64,000 nucleotides of DNA from SAR324 cluster bacterium (GTDB taxonomy: Bacteria; SAR324; NAC60-12): assembly GCA_015231825.1 (NCBI GenBank), contig JADGAV010000010.1:1-64000 (forward strand), read 5' to 3'. Under the pieces are notes generated by a model. That model saw only the letters and a program-made list of their open reading frames with translations, did no database searches and had not been told where the DNA came from. The position numbers were made by a program, and so were the translations under genes. Shown here one piece after another: positions 9,274-17,959 of the stretch. Every line of letters starts with the position of its first letter. Position 1 is the first letter of the stretch.

Positions 9274-10005
9274 CTATTCTCCAAAACGTCCGTTGAAACC
9301 CTGCTGTTCAAATAGATTTTTCCCTTCTTCAGTATCTTGATAAAAAAGGAAAAAATCATAGATCTGTTTCGCGACGGATTGAGCGTCTGGATAATTTTTG
9401 TGAAGACAAATATATGATTTGAGCTGTGAAATCGGATATTGGCGGAACGCATTCTCCTGCGCCAAAACTTTCCCCATTCGCTCTTTGATATCCAACAAAT
9501 AATTTGCCCTGCTTTCAAAAAGTTTTGTGTGGAGAGTTGAAAATCTGGAGGCTTGGATGGAATTGCTTGCCGGGATCAGATTTTTCAGCCATTGGATGCC
9601 CAATTCCATCAGTACATCTTTTCCCTGCAAATCCTCAATGCTTGTCAATGGAGGCTCAGATCGCGCCTGAAAAAGAATTGTTGTCAGTACTATCAATGGT
9701 TTTTCATAAAAATAAAAATCCGAGTATTTCTGTTCACTGGCCTTGGCACACAGATACATATTCAAAATACCTGCTTGCATCATACTTCGAATGCGGAGGA
9801 TCGGATAGTGTTCGATTTTAATCGGAATCCCCAATTCCTGAGAAATGATCCGGTAGGTCTCTGGAATCACGCCGGTAATTTTTTGATTGTCATCGACATA
9901 AGACAGGGGAGGAAAATTGCTGATGGCCGTGCGCAGTAAATTTTCCTGTGCGGAAAGAATAAGGGGGAAGAAGCAAAATCCAAAGAACCACAACGTTACT
10001 TTCAT
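9274..10005 (-). CDS. Periplasmic family-3 solute-binding protein
   Basis: A 243-residue protein of the amino-acid-binding (SBP family 3) type. It opens with a hydrophobic signal peptide ending near LSAQEN, followed by the family pattern FPPLSYVDDNQKITGVIPE. A longer frame reaches 10134 from a TTG codon, but the ATG at 10005 places the signal peptide at the N-terminus and is preferred. There is no ABC permease or ATPase nearby. Instead the gene runs into a membrane hybrid histidine kinase with a 21-base gap, so it more likely acts as a ligand-binding partner of that kinase than as a transporter component. Many stand-alone members of this family are sensory. The ligand is unknown. Confidence 0.75.
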   Translation of the reverse strand: MKVTLWFFGFCFFPLILSAQENLLRTAISNFPPLSYVDDNQKITGVIPETYRIISQELGIPIKIEHYPILRIRSMMQAGILNMYLCAKASEQKYSDFYFYEKPLIVLTTILFQARSEPPLTSIEDLQGKDVLMELGIQWLKNLIPASNSIQASRFSTLHTKLFESRANYLLDIKERMGKVLAQENAFRQYPISQLKSYICLHKNYPDAQSVAKQIYDFFLFYQDTEEGKNLFEQQGFNGRFGE

Positions 10006-10287
10006 AACCGATGCACAATGAAATAGTTTTAACTTTGTATAGGCCGAAATTTTTAAAACCATATCACTTGGCAGGGGATAAGTAAACGCGAATTCAGCAG
10101 GGACATTTTTGAATGAACGCAAAATGCCTAACAACTTGTAAAATAGAAATAGTCTGCTTAGATTTAAAGATATTTAAGAAGGATTTAAATCTGGAATTTT
10201 AACCTGCATCAACAAGAAAACGCCTGTCGGATCAAAACCTCATTATACTGAGGCCCAAACTGCGATATCAAAAATGAAAGGAATACC

Positions 10288-10710
10288 ATGATGTCTGATC
10301 TGTTTGCCTATGGAACCCTCATGAGCGAGGATATTATGTTCGCTGTGTGCCGTACTCACTATTCCGGGGTCGAAGGGATTCTGCAGGATTACCGGAGGTG
10401 GCAATTCAAGGGGGAAGTCTATCCTGGAATGATGAAGCAAGAGGGTGGAAGGGTAGAGGGGATAATCTACCGTGATATCTCAACTGAGAACTGGAATCGA
10501 CTGGATGCCTTCGAAGGAGAACGCTTTTCCAGAGAGATCGTTAATGTGGGTGCGGCGGATGGTACATTCCGATCTGCACATACTTACGTGCTCAAAGCAG
10601 AATTTGCAGGACAGCTCAGCGACAGTCCCTGGGAATTGGAGTCATTCCTCAGAACAGGAAAACCCCTATTTGAGTCGGCCTATTTTGGCTTTGATGTTTT
10701 GAAAAGTTAA
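10288..10710 (+). CDS. Gamma-glutamylcyclotransferase-like (AIG2/GGCT fold) protein
   Basis: A 140-residue protein of the GGCT/BtrG/YtfP fold. The N-terminal FAYGTLMS is the substrate-pocket motif of this family. The central GRVEGIIYRD and LDAFEGERFSRE segments match the second conserved block and contain the glutamate region used in catalysis. Members cyclise gamma-glutamyl amines to 5-oxoproline or cleave related bonds. The in vivo substrate is unknown. An AAAGGAATACC sequence precedes the start. The gene stands alone and diverges from the solute-binding protein gene. Confidence 0.82.
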   Translation: MMSDLFAYGTLMSEDIMFAVCRTHYSGVEGILQDYRRWQFKGEVYPGMMKQEGGRVEGIIYRDISTENWNRLDAFEGERFSREIVNVGAADGTFRSAHTYVLKAEFAGQLSDSPWELESFLRTGKPLFESAYFGFDVLKS

Positions 10711-10779
10711 GACCCGAATCAACTGGCGTTCGCATGTTGGAATGACTGCCTCTATACAAATGGCGTGAAAGTAAAAAAA

Positions 10780-10818
10780 CTCCCTTGATTTCCCTGAATT
10801 CAGGGGTTTGTGTGGGAG
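10780..10818. other. Nested stem-loop in the intergenic region
   Basis: A double stem in the 231-base gap after the GGCT-like gene. The inner palindrome CCCTGAATTCAGGG spans 10792-10805 and the outer arms CTCCC (10780-10784) and GGGAG (10814-10818) enclose it. A run of six T follows at 10825-10830, so it may act as a terminator for the GGCT-like gene. A second small hairpin (TTGAAT, six T, ATTCAA) sits at 10854-10871. Confidence 0.5.
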
Positions 10819-10889
10819 CCGCCATTTTTTCAGAAAAAATGCACTGCTAAGGGTTGAATTTTTTTATTCAAATTGATACGGTTCTTTTT

Positions 10890-10902
10890 CCGAATGATTC
10901 GG
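10890..10902. promoter_or_regulatory. Perfect 13-base palindrome upstream of an unknown gene
   Basis: CCGAATGATTCGG is a perfect inverted repeat (6-base arms around a single G) lying 39 bases before the ATG of the 80-residue gene. Its size and place suit an operator for a dimeric repressor or activator. No regulator gene is adjacent. No convincing -35/-10 pair was identified. Confidence 0.4.
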
Positions 10903-10941
10903 AGCATATTTCAAGGATGAAGATACTTTCATGGAGGAATT

Positions 10942-11184
10942 ATGAAGCAGCTTAAAATAGGACGTCACACCTTAGATTTGAATTTAATCAGTTATGTGGA
11001 TCTCAATTATAAAGTTGAGGGGGGTGTGAGCCGCGTGTTGTTAGGACTTGCCAAAGACATGGAATGTTTGAAAAATTCTCAATTGGATCGCTTGTTTTTT
11101 GGTGATCGCGAAGCAGAGCAATTGAGACGATTCTTCCAGCATCCGGAAAACAGCCAGGAGCATGTTGTTGTTTTCTCTTCCTGA
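10942..11184 (+). CDS. Small protein of unknown function (80 aa)
   Basis: I do not recognise this protein. It has 80 residues, with no signal peptide or membrane segment and mixed charge. A region of alternating hydrophobic residues near the N-terminus (LDLNLISYVDLNYKV) looks beta-rich, and the C-terminal half is helical and charged. The gene is well supported: a strong Shine-Dalgarno GGAGGAATT precedes the ATG, it has its own upstream palindrome, and a good intrinsic terminator starts 16 bases after the stop. It is monocistronic. A small cytosolic protein with its own control is the most that can be said. Confidence 0.7.
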   Translation: MKQLKIGRHTLDLNLISYVDLNYKVEGGVSRVLLGLAKDMECLKNSQLDRLFFGDREAEQLRRFFQHPENSQEHVVVFSS

Positions 11185-11200
11185 ATCAGTTCCTTGTTTC

Positions 11201-11242
11201 AAACCCCATCGCAGCATTCCATAACGGATGGGGTTTCTTTTT
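11201..11242 (+). terminator. Intrinsic terminator after the 80-aa gene
   Basis: A ten-base stem AAACCCCATC (11201-11210) pairs with GATGGGGTTT (11227-11236) across a 16-base loop, followed by the T-rich CTTTTT. It is placed directly after the 80-residue gene and before the convergent SCO1 gene. Confidence 0.8.
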
Positions 11243-11271
11243 CCGCATAACTGCACAGAACCTCATTGACA

Positions 11272-11931
11272 CTACTGAGCAAGCAGCGTCTTTATATCTT
11301 CGGTTATTTGCTCCAGTGTCGCATCCGAACGATAAAAAGCACGAAGATTTCCTTTTTTATCGATCAGATATACATAGTCGGAGTGGGCGAATAGATACTT
11401 CAAGTCGGATTCAACCTCCTGCCGGATAAATGCTGCTCCATATTGCCGCGCCGTTTTTTCAATTTCTTCGAGTGTCCCGGTCAAACCGATGAAAGAAGGG
11501 TGAAAATGAGCCATGTAGCTCTTTAGATGTTCTGCAGTGTCTCGTTCCGGGTCAATGGTAATAAAGAGGGTTTGCACCTGGTCCACTTGATTATCCAGTT
11601 TTTTCATCAGTTGTTTTAAACGACTGAGGACCATTGGGCAAATATCCGGACAATTAGTGTAGCCAAAATTAACGAGAACGACTTTTCCTTTAAAGTCCTC
11701 CAAACTTGCACTTTCACCATGATGATTGTGCAGAGTGAAATTTCCTCCCAGACCTTCATAGAACTGAAGCCTGCCTTTCTGGTCTGTTCCGGAAGAATTC
11801 GATATTACTTCCTGTTCCTGGTTTGGTTTAATATTCTGGAGTTTAACGATAACCGTTGTACTTCCTCCAACCAGAACAAAAAGCACGGCAATTCTGATCA
11901 AAAATCTTTTCAGATGAGTATTAGCGGCCAC
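11272..11931 (-). CDS. SCO1/SenC family copper chaperone
   Basis: A 219-residue thioredoxin-fold protein anchored by one N-terminal helix (about residues 10-30). The copper-binding CPDIC motif puts Cys94 and Cys98 in VNFGYTNCPDICPM, and the third ligand His183 lies in FAHSDYVYLID. SCO1/SenC proteins deliver copper to, or reduce, the CuA site of cytochrome oxidase. I chose the GTG at 11931: a GGAG box sits 7 bases upstream, and the resulting N-terminus is basic followed by a membrane helix. The longer frame to 12051 lies wholly inside the upstream ABC transporter gene. The GTG start overlaps the stop of that gene by 11 bases, so the two are translationally coupled. No oxidase genes are in the window. 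Confidence 0.87.
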   Translation of the reverse strand: MAANTHLKRFLIRIAVLFVLVGGSTTVIVKLQNIKPNQEQEVISNSSGTDQKGRLQFYEGLGGNFTLHNHHGESASLEDFKGKVVLVNFGYTNCPDICPMVLSRLKQLMKKLDNQVDQVQTLFITIDPERDTAEHLKSYMAHFHPSFIGLTGTLEEIEKTARQYGAAFIRQEVESDLKYLFAHSDYVYLIDKKGNLRAFYRSDATLEQITEDIKTLLAQ

Positions 11932-13696
11932 TTGGTTTCTCCATTTTTTGATTTTGAAACTGCATTTCGTAAAGTTGACGGTAACGTCCTCCTTTTTCCA
12001 GAAGTTCTTCATGGGTGCCGATCTGGATAATTTTTCCTTCTTCCAGGACACAAATCCGATGGGCGTGACGAATCGTTGAAAGCCGATGGGCGATCACAAA
12101 AGAGGTGCGGTTTTCCATCAAATGTTCTATTGCCTGCTGCACTTCAATTTCTGATTCTGCATCCAGGGCAGAAGTGGCTTCGTCCAGAATCAGAATAGGG
12201 GCGTCCTTGAGCAGGGCACGTGCAATCGCCAGGCGCTGACGCTGCCCACCGGAAAGTTTGACTCCTTTTTCTCCAATTGGAGTCTGGTACCCCTGAGGTT
12301 GGGCAATAATAAAATCATGGGCATTGGACGCTATGGAAGCAGCCAGCATCTTTTCTTCAGGGCATTCCGGCTGTCCATAGGTGATGTTGTTGAGGATGGT
12401 ATCATTGAAGAGAATCGTCTCCTGTGTCACGATCGAAATGAGGGCGCGCAATGATCGGAGCTGGACCTTTTTGATGTCAATCCCATCAATTTTCAGCACC
12501 CCTTCCGGAACCTCGTAAAAACGGGGAATCAAGTTGATGAACGTCGATTTTCCTGCCCCGCTGCTCCCTACCAAAGCAATTACTTCTCCTTTTTTAACTT
12601 TCAGATGAATGTCCTGCAGCGCCGGTTGTTCCTGAGATTCGTATTGAAAACTACTGATTTGAATTTCAATCTCATCTTTGAATTCTGTCAAGGGCAAGGC
12701 GTTAGGAACATCTTCCACTTCCGGGACCTGGTCCATGATAGAATAGACACGTTCGACGGCCGCAACGCCTTCCTGGAGCTTTAGATTGAATCCGTTCAGT
12801 TTTTTTATCGGATCATTGAGCATGAAGAAGAGGACAAAAAATGAGGCGATATCTCCAATCGTGATCACATTTTGATCAACCAGATGCCCTCCATAGATAA
12901 AAATAACGGCTCCCGCAATGGCCCCGATGGATTCTATTATCGGCGAAGAATAAGCGGTGATTAAAACAGAACGGATGTTGTGATCATAAAGCTGGTCGTT
13001 GTTGTTTTTGAAACGGGCAATTTCATATTTTTCCATCCCAAATGCCTTGATCACCCGAATTCCTGTGAAGGTCTCCATGAGAAAGTTTGCCAATTCTCCG
13101 AAGCTGGCTTGACGTTGACCCACTGCCTTCTTGTTGCGCCTGCCGAAGCTTTGTATGCAAACAAGCGCAATTGGAATGACAATCATGAGAAGCAGGCTCA
13201 ATTGCCAACTCCGGTAAATCATCATGCCGAGGAGAATAAAAACCAGAGGGATATCCCGAAACGGACCGGTCACTCCCACATTCAATGCCGCCTGCAGCAC
13301 CTGAATGTCATTGGTGAAACGCGCTATCAGATCTCCAGTTCTTGATTTGTCAAAAAATGACAGGGATAGCTGCTGCAGGCGCTCAAACAACTGCAACCGC
13401 AAAGTGGACAAGAGGCGCTGTACCATCAGGCCTGTGCTGAACATGTGGCCAAATCCGAAGAGCCCTTTCATGGCGAAAATAAATACAATGGCAATTCCAA
13501 CAAAATAGTACTTTTCAAGTTCGGGTTCATCTTTGATCGCATCAATCACATCTTTTGCATACCATCCGGGAGCGGCACTGAAAACATTGTATCCCATGGT
13601 GCAGAGAACACTGAGGGCGATCCACCCTTTGTAAGGCAGGACCAGAGCCACCAGTCGTTTCACTTCAGACCATTTTTTCCCACTGAATTTGAGCAT
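11921..13696 (-). CDS. msbA: MsbA-like lipid ABC exporter
   Basis: A 591-residue half-transporter with an N-terminal six-helix membrane domain (about residues 18-320) fused to an ATPase domain (about 345-580). The nucleotide-binding motifs are Walker A VGSSGAGKSTF, signature LSGGQRQRLAI, Walker B LILDEATSALD and the H-loop IAHRLST. Length, fold order and the FTNDIQVLQAALNVGVTGPFRDIP segment fit the MsbA branch, which flips lipid A core across the inner membrane. Other lipid or peptide exporters of this family look alike, so the substrate is inferred. It follows cysS by 64 bases and is coupled to the SCO1 gene downstream. Confidence 0.85.
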   Translation of the reverse strand: MLKFSGKKWSEVKRLVALVLPYKGWIALSVLCTMGYNVFSAAPGWYAKDVIDAIKDEPELEKYYFVGIAIVFIFAMKGLFGFGHMFSTGLMVQRLLSTLRLQLFERLQQLSLSFFDKSRTGDLIARFTNDIQVLQAALNVGVTGPFRDIPLVFILLGMMIYRSWQLSLLLMIVIPIALVCIQSFGRRNKKAVGQRQASFGELANFLMETFTGIRVIKAFGMEKYEIARFKNNNDQLYDHNIRSVLITAYSSPIIESIGAIAGAVIFIYGGHLVDQNVITIGDIASFFVLFFMLNDPIKKLNGFNLKLQEGVAAVERVYSIMDQVPEVEDVPNALPLTEFKDEIEIQISSFQYESQEQPALQDIHLKVKKGEVIALVGSSGAGKSTFINLIPRFYEVPEGVLKIDGIDIKKVQLRSLRALISIVTQETILFNDTILNNITYGQPECPEEKMLAASIASNAHDFIIAQPQGYQTPIGEKGVKLSGGQRQRLAIARALLKDAPILILDEATSALDAESEIEVQQAIEHLMENRTSFVIAHRLSTIRHAHRICVLEEGKIIQIGTHEELLEKGGRYRQLYEMQFQNQKMEKPSGR

Positions 13697-13760
13697 CGAT
13701 TTTGTCGTCAGAATTTTATTGGATCAGGCAAAAGATTGAAGGCGGAGGACACATGGTCTC

Positions 13761-15215
13761 TCACCGAAGAGCCTCATTCCGGAATAATTTCCAGGAAGTC
13801 CCTTCTTTTCCATCTTCAAGTTGAATGCCGATCTGATGTAACTGATCCCGAATAAAGTCGGAAGCGGCAAAGTCCTTGTTTTCTCGAAACCGTTTTCTAA
13901 GCTGAATGACCAATTGCATCACCTGGTCCATTTTCTCTCCTGTTTCCGATTCCTGCTCGAGGGTCTGGGGAATCACTCCCAGCACCTCTCCACCCAGGGT
14001 AGAAAAGAGATATTCTGCATCTGCAATTGCTTCGGGATTGGGTGAACTCTCGTTGAGAAGACTGTTGGCTTCTTTTGTCAATTCAAAGAGCACTGCCAAT
14101 GCCTGCGGCGTGGCAAAATCATCATCCATTGCTTCACAAAACCGTTGGCGGTATTCCTGGAAATGCTGATGCCCCGGAGTCACTTGATCAGAAAGCTGTT
14201 GCCGCAAGGCCCCCGTGATTTGATGCAGACGGAGCAGCGATAACTTTGCGTTCTGGATAGATGACTCGCTGTAGTCCACAACAGAGCGGTAGTGACTGGC
14301 AAGGATAAAATAGCGGATGGCGAGGGCTCCATGGGTTTGACAGGCTTCTGCAAGGGTCACATAATTTCCCAAAGATTTGCTCATTTTTTGCCCATTGATT
14401 GTCAGCATATTGCTGTGCATCCAGTATTTGGCGAAGGATTGTCCAAGGCTCCGCGCCTGGGCCAGTTCACTTTCATGATGAGGGAATTTAAGATCCATTC
14501 CTCCCCCGTGTATATCAAATTGATCACCCAGGTATTTGCTGCTCATCACAACACATTCGGTATGCCAACCCGGATAACCGAATCCACCCCAGGGATCTTT
14601 CCACCGCATCAGGTGCCCTTTTTCGGCATGTTTCCATAATGCAAAGTCATTCGGATTGCGCTTTTCAGAACGGATTCCAACTCGGGTGCCGCTGAGCATG
14701 TCTTCCTGACTTCGATTGGAAAGTCGGCCATACGAGGGATCCCGCGAAATATCGAAGTAGATTGAACCGTTGACTTCATAGGCACTCCCTTGATCCACCA
14801 TTTTTTCAATCGCTTCCAATTGTTCTGGAATATGACCTGATGCTCTTGGAGAAATATCCGGTCTCTGCAATCCAAGGGCATCCATCAAACTGAAGTAGGA
14901 ACCCGCGTAATATTCCGCGATGGCCATCGGCTCTTTGTTGGCTTCACGTGATTTTTTAAGAATTTTGTCCTCACCGTCATCCGAATCATCAACCAGATGC
15001 CCGACATCCGTGATATTTTGCACATAAAAGGTCTTGTACCCGAGGAATTGAAAGTATCGCAGGATCACGTCAAAGCCTGTATAGGTTTTTCCGTGCCCGA
15101 CATGTGTTTCACTGTAGACGGTGGGACCGCATACATAAATAGACACTTGATCCGGGCGGTTTGGGATAAATTTTTCTTTTTTTTGGGAAAGTGAATTGTA
15201 TATTTGCAATGGCAT
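13761..15215 (-). CDS. cysS: Cysteinyl-tRNA synthetase
   Basis: A 484-residue class I synthetase. The HIGH signature appears as THVGHGKTY near residue 38 after the zinc-ligand Cys in VCGPTVYS. Other zinc ligands are in WHTECVVMS and HHESELAQ. The KMSKS loop is [10 protein letters not shown]. The C-terminal helical region is DALR-like, and length is normal. It charges tRNA-Cys with cysteine. It is the first gene of a run cysS-msbA-SCO1 on the minus strand and diverges from the parA-like gene across a 237-base gap in which I see no clear element. Confidence 0.96.
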   Translation of the reverse strand: MPLQIYNSLSQKKEKFIPNRPDQVSIYVCGPTVYSETHVGHGKTYTGFDVILRYFQFLGYKTFYVQNITDVGHLVDDSDDGEDKILKKSREANKEPMAIAEYYAGSYFSLMDALGLQRPDISPRASGHIPEQLEAIEKMVDQGSAYEVNGSIYFDISRDPSYGRLSNRSQEDMLSGTRVGIRSEKRNPNDFALWKHAEKGHLMRWKDPWGGFGYPGWHTECVVMSSKYLGDQFDIHGGGMDLKFPHHESELAQARSLGQSFAKYWMHSNMLTINGQKMSKSLGNYVTLAEACQTHGALAIRYFILASHYRSVVDYSESSIQNAKLSLLRLHQITGALRQQLSDQVTPGHQHFQEYRQRFCEAMDDDFATPQALAVLFELTKEANSLLNESSPNPEAIADAEYLFSTLGGEVLGVIPQTLEQESETGEKMDQVMQLVIQLRKRFRENKDFAASDFIRDQLHQIGIQLEDGKEGTSWKLFRNEALR

Positions 15216-15452
15216 TCTTTTTTCCTTTTATTCAATCTGCGTTATCGGCCACTTGAAAATAAGGCTCGATTCTATAGTTTCATTTGTGTAAGTTAGACAA
15301 ACAAGTTCTCTGGCAAAGGGGACTGAACCGAGATATTTTTGAAATTGCAGGGTCAGCTGGAAATCAAAGCAATTCGATATTGCCAATGATCGAAGGCTTG
15401 GCGTATTGAACTGAAAACTCGCATTTGAATCTGGCTTTGAGAAAGGTTTCGT

Positions 15453-16226
15453 ATGACGACAGTGATCTCGTTTTCAAGTCAAAAGGGCGGTGTTGGAAAA
15501 ACAACATCGGCAATTAACTTATCTACCGCCTTGGCACTTGGTGGATACCGTGTGCTCATGATCGATCTTGATCCTCAAGATTCCATGCGGGCCTCCCTTG
15601 GGATCACTGATCCCATTTCAGGCGGTACCCTCGAACTTTTTCGCAATTCAGAAATTTCACTCGCCGAGATTTGCACTCCAACCAGTCATGAAAATCTCGA
15701 ATTTATTTTTTCAAATATTTCACTGATCACGGACGAGCAGGAAATCGTGCAAACCGCTTCCGATCAGTCCTATCTCAAAAACTGGCTCAATCGAGAAGTG
15801 GGAGAGGAACATGATTTTGTTGTGATTGATGCTCCGCCATCGATGGGATCGCTCAGTATCAACGCCCTGGTAGCTTCTGACTTGATCGTGATCCCTCTCC
15901 AGTGTGAGGCCCTGGCAGTCAAGTCTTTGAAACGCTTTTTGAGAATCTTCAAACAGCTTCAATCCACTATTGACGAGCAGCTGCGTATTGCCGGAATTTT
16001 GCTGACCATGTATGACCGCAGCATTAAATCTCACCGCATGGTGTCGCGTCAAATTTACCAGGGCCTGCAGAACGCGGTATTCAAAACAATAATTCCTAAA
16101 TGCGATACGATTCTGGAAGCCAGCATTTCCGGACAATCGGTAATTAGTAAAAGCTTGCCTTCCATTGGTGCAACCGCCTATATTCGACTGGCCAATGAGA
16201 TTCTGGATCGTTACAAACTCCGTTAG
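15453..16226 (+). CDS. Orphan ParA/Soj-type ATPase
   Basis: A 257-residue deviant Walker A ATPase. The signature KGGVGKTT lies at residues 10-17 (with the second lysine of the ParA/MinD class at 10), Walker A' is LMIDLDPQ, and the FVVIDAPPSMG and VIPLQCEALAVKSL motifs are typical of chromosomal ParA/Soj. These proteins position DNA or protein cargo on the nucleoid. There is no parB next to it; the next gene converges. It may therefore be an orphan that positions something else, such as a chemotaxis cluster or carboxysome-like cargo, though nothing here shows which. Its stop codon interlocks with that of rppH (TAG and the reverse TAA share bases). Confidence 0.85.
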   Translation: MTTVISFSSQKGGVGKTTSAINLSTALALGGYRVLMIDLDPQDSMRASLGITDPISGGTLELFRNSEISLAEICTPTSHENLEFIFSNISLITDEQEIVQTASDQSYLKNWLNREVGEEHDFVVIDAPPSMGSLSINALVASDLIVIPLQCEALAVKSLKRFLRIFKQLQSTIDEQLRIAGILLTMYDRSIKSHRMVSRQIYQGLQNAVFKTIIPKCDTILEASISGQSVISKSLPSIGATAYIRLANEILDRYKLR

Positions 16227-16690
16227 TCAAGCATTCCGAGCAGTTTAAGACCTTGCTGATAAGCATCTCGTTTGAAGGGAATGATCCGCTCTAGCGCATT
16301 TTCCGTCGCAACCCATTCATAAGCGTCGAATTCTGCAGGGTGAGCATCGAATGAAATTGCTTCAACTCCCTGGTTGAGTCGAACCAGATACCAGCGCTGT
16401 TCCTGCCCCGAGTACTTTTTTTTCTTTCCTTTCCTGAGAGCCCATTGATCGAGCACCCATTGAGGAAACTTGTAGCGGACGTGATTTTCTGAAACTTTTA
16501 AAAGTTTGACATCATTGGTCCCGATTTCTTCTTTAAGCTCTCTGAAAAATGCTTCTTCCTCGGTTTCTCCCGAATCGACGCCTCCCTGAGGAAACTGCCA
16601 CCCGTGCTCAACAACACCCATTCGATGAAACATCAAAACTTCAGTTTGTTTTTGGTTGGTGATTACAATACACACATTCGGACGATACAT
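16223..16690 (-). CDS. rppH: RNA pyrophosphohydrolase (Nudix)
   Basis: A 155-residue Nudix hydrolase. It opens MYRPNVCIVI, as RppH proteins do, and the Nudix box runs from GGVDSGETEEEAFFREL into KEEIG at about residues 37-59, with all glutamates that bind magnesium. RppH removes pyrophosphate from the 5' end of mRNA and so starts RNase E-dependent decay. The length matches the family. The C-terminal VEAISFDAHPAEFDAYEW segment is also typical. It ends in a 4-base overlap with the convergent ParA gene. Confidence 0.93.
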   Translation of the reverse strand: MYRPNVCIVITNQKQTEVLMFHRMGVVEHGWQFPQGGVDSGETEEEAFFRELKEEIGTNDVKLLKVSENHVRYKFPQWVLDQWALRKGKKKKYSGQEQRWYLVRLNQGVEAISFDAHPAEFDAYEWVATENALERIIPFKRDAYQQGLKLLGMLD

Positions 16691-16857
16691 CAGAATCTCA
16701 TCGAAAGGAGGATCAAAGGCCTTTTATCTCATCAGAAAATATACTATAATCGGCGAAATTTGACAGACAAAACAGGGGATTTGGTGTTATTTCCGATAAT
16801 ATTCCAGATGTGCTGCCTGAAACTGGTTTTGAAACCCGTATTTTTATTGGAGGTGCC

Positions 16858-17193
16858 TTGGACGAATTGACCACTCGCTGGGAAAATAAAATTTGCATTG
16901 TCACTTTTGATGGAAAACTGACCTATCCTATCAAGGAAGATTTAAAACAGTATTTCTCAACCCTCATCAAAAAAGAATTTCAGGGACTGATTTTCAATGG
17001 AAAAAAAACGGCCCCCATCGATTCTTCAGGGTTCGGGTTCTTGATTTCAACACAAAAGCAATTGCATCAAAATCAAATAAAATTTGTGATATGTGAACTT
17101 CAATCTGTTGTATTGAAACATTTTTTCGCAATGCAGATTGAAAAAACAATCCCTTTGTTTGCAACAGAAGAGGAAGCTTTGAAATTTTTTTAA
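16858..17193 (+). CDS. STAS-domain protein (anti-sigma antagonist type)
   Basis: A protein of about 111 residues consisting of one STAS domain: beta strand ICIVTFDGKLTYPI, then IDSSGFGFLISTQKQL, where the serine or its neighbour is the usual phosphorylation site, and a final strand KFVICEL. Such domains relay phosphorylation signals by binding anti-sigma factors or sit in larger signalling complexes. The start is uncertain. TTG at 16858 has GGAGG ending 4 bases upstream and gives a normal-sized domain; an in-frame ATG at 16810 would add 16 residues without a clear Shine-Dalgarno. No kinase or phosphatase partner is adjacent. It is the first of three plus-strand genes with HAD and Smr proteins. 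Confidence 0.75.
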   Translation: MDELTTRWENKICIVTFDGKLTYPIKEDLKQYFSTLIKKEFQGLIFNGKKTAPIDSSGFGFLISTQKQLHQNQIKFVICELQSVVLKHFFAMQIEKTIPLFATEEEALKFF

Positions 17194-17234
17194 ACCCACT
17201 TTTTTGCCTGAGATGGTGTGAGGAGTCTGTAAAA

Positions 17235-17921
17235 TTGATTGAAGACTGTAAAGCCGTGATTTTTGACATGGATGGTTTAATGATTGATTCGGAAAGTATT
17301 GTCATCAGAGCCATTCAATGTGCAGGAGAAACAATGGGTTTGCAGATATCCGAAGAGCTCTGCTTTCACATGATAGGCAGGAGCTCAAAATTGGTCAAAG
17401 AATCGTTATATGCAGAATTTGGGGATGACTTTCCTCTCAAAGAATTTTTTCTTCAGGTGCAGAAAAATGCAACCCGCTTTGTTGAAAAAAACGGCATTGC
17501 CTTAAAAACCGGATTGAAAGAACTGATCCGTACCCTGGAAGACGCTGCAGTCCTTAAAGCAGTTGGAACCTCTTCTTCTCGGAAAAACACAGAGTTAAAA
17601 CTGAAAAAAACTCGTCTCTATGAACATTTTAATACGGTTGTTTGTGGAGATGAAGTCGATCATAGCAAACCGGCACCCGATATTTACTTGAAAGTTGCCC
17701 GGCAATTGAAATTGGAGCCAAGGGAATGTGTGGTTTTGGAAGATTCGGAACCCGGCATTCAGGCAGCCAGTGCTGCTGGGATGATCCCGATTATGGTTCC
17801 TGATCTCCACTCTCCATCAGAAAAGCTTCTTCCTCTAATTCATCAAGTCTTCCCCACTTTGCACGAAGTGAAAATCTACCTCTCTAAAAACATGAAGGTG
17901 CTTCAAATGATTTCAGAATAA
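17235..17921 (+). CDS. HAD-superfamily phosphatase/phosphoglucomutase-like protein
   Basis: A 228-residue HAD hydrolase of the beta-phosphoglucomutase/phosphatase subgroup. Motif I is FDMDGLMIDSE near residue 10 with the nucleophilic aspartate. Motif II is the GTSSSRKN region, motif III is HSKPAPDIY, and motif IV is VLEDSEPGI. The alpha-helical cap lies between motifs I and II. Substrates in this branch are small phosphosugars or phosphoglycolate and cannot be assigned. Translation begins at TTG 17235, supported by GAGGAGT 9 bases upstream. The gap to the STAS gene is 41 bases. Confidence 0.87.
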   Translation: MIEDCKAVIFDMDGLMIDSESIVIRAIQCAGETMGLQISEELCFHMIGRSSKLVKESLYAEFGDDFPLKEFFLQVQKNATRFVEKNGIALKTGLKELIRTLEDAAVLKAVGTSSSRKNTELKLKKTRLYEHFNTVVCGDEVDHSKPAPDIYLKVARQLKLEPRECVVLEDSEPGIQAASAAGMIPIMVPDLHSPSEKLLPLIHQVFPTLHEVKIYLSKNMKVLQMISE

Positions 17922-17959
17922 GTTTGGAAGAAGGAAAGGAAGAATTTGGGAGAAGTCGA

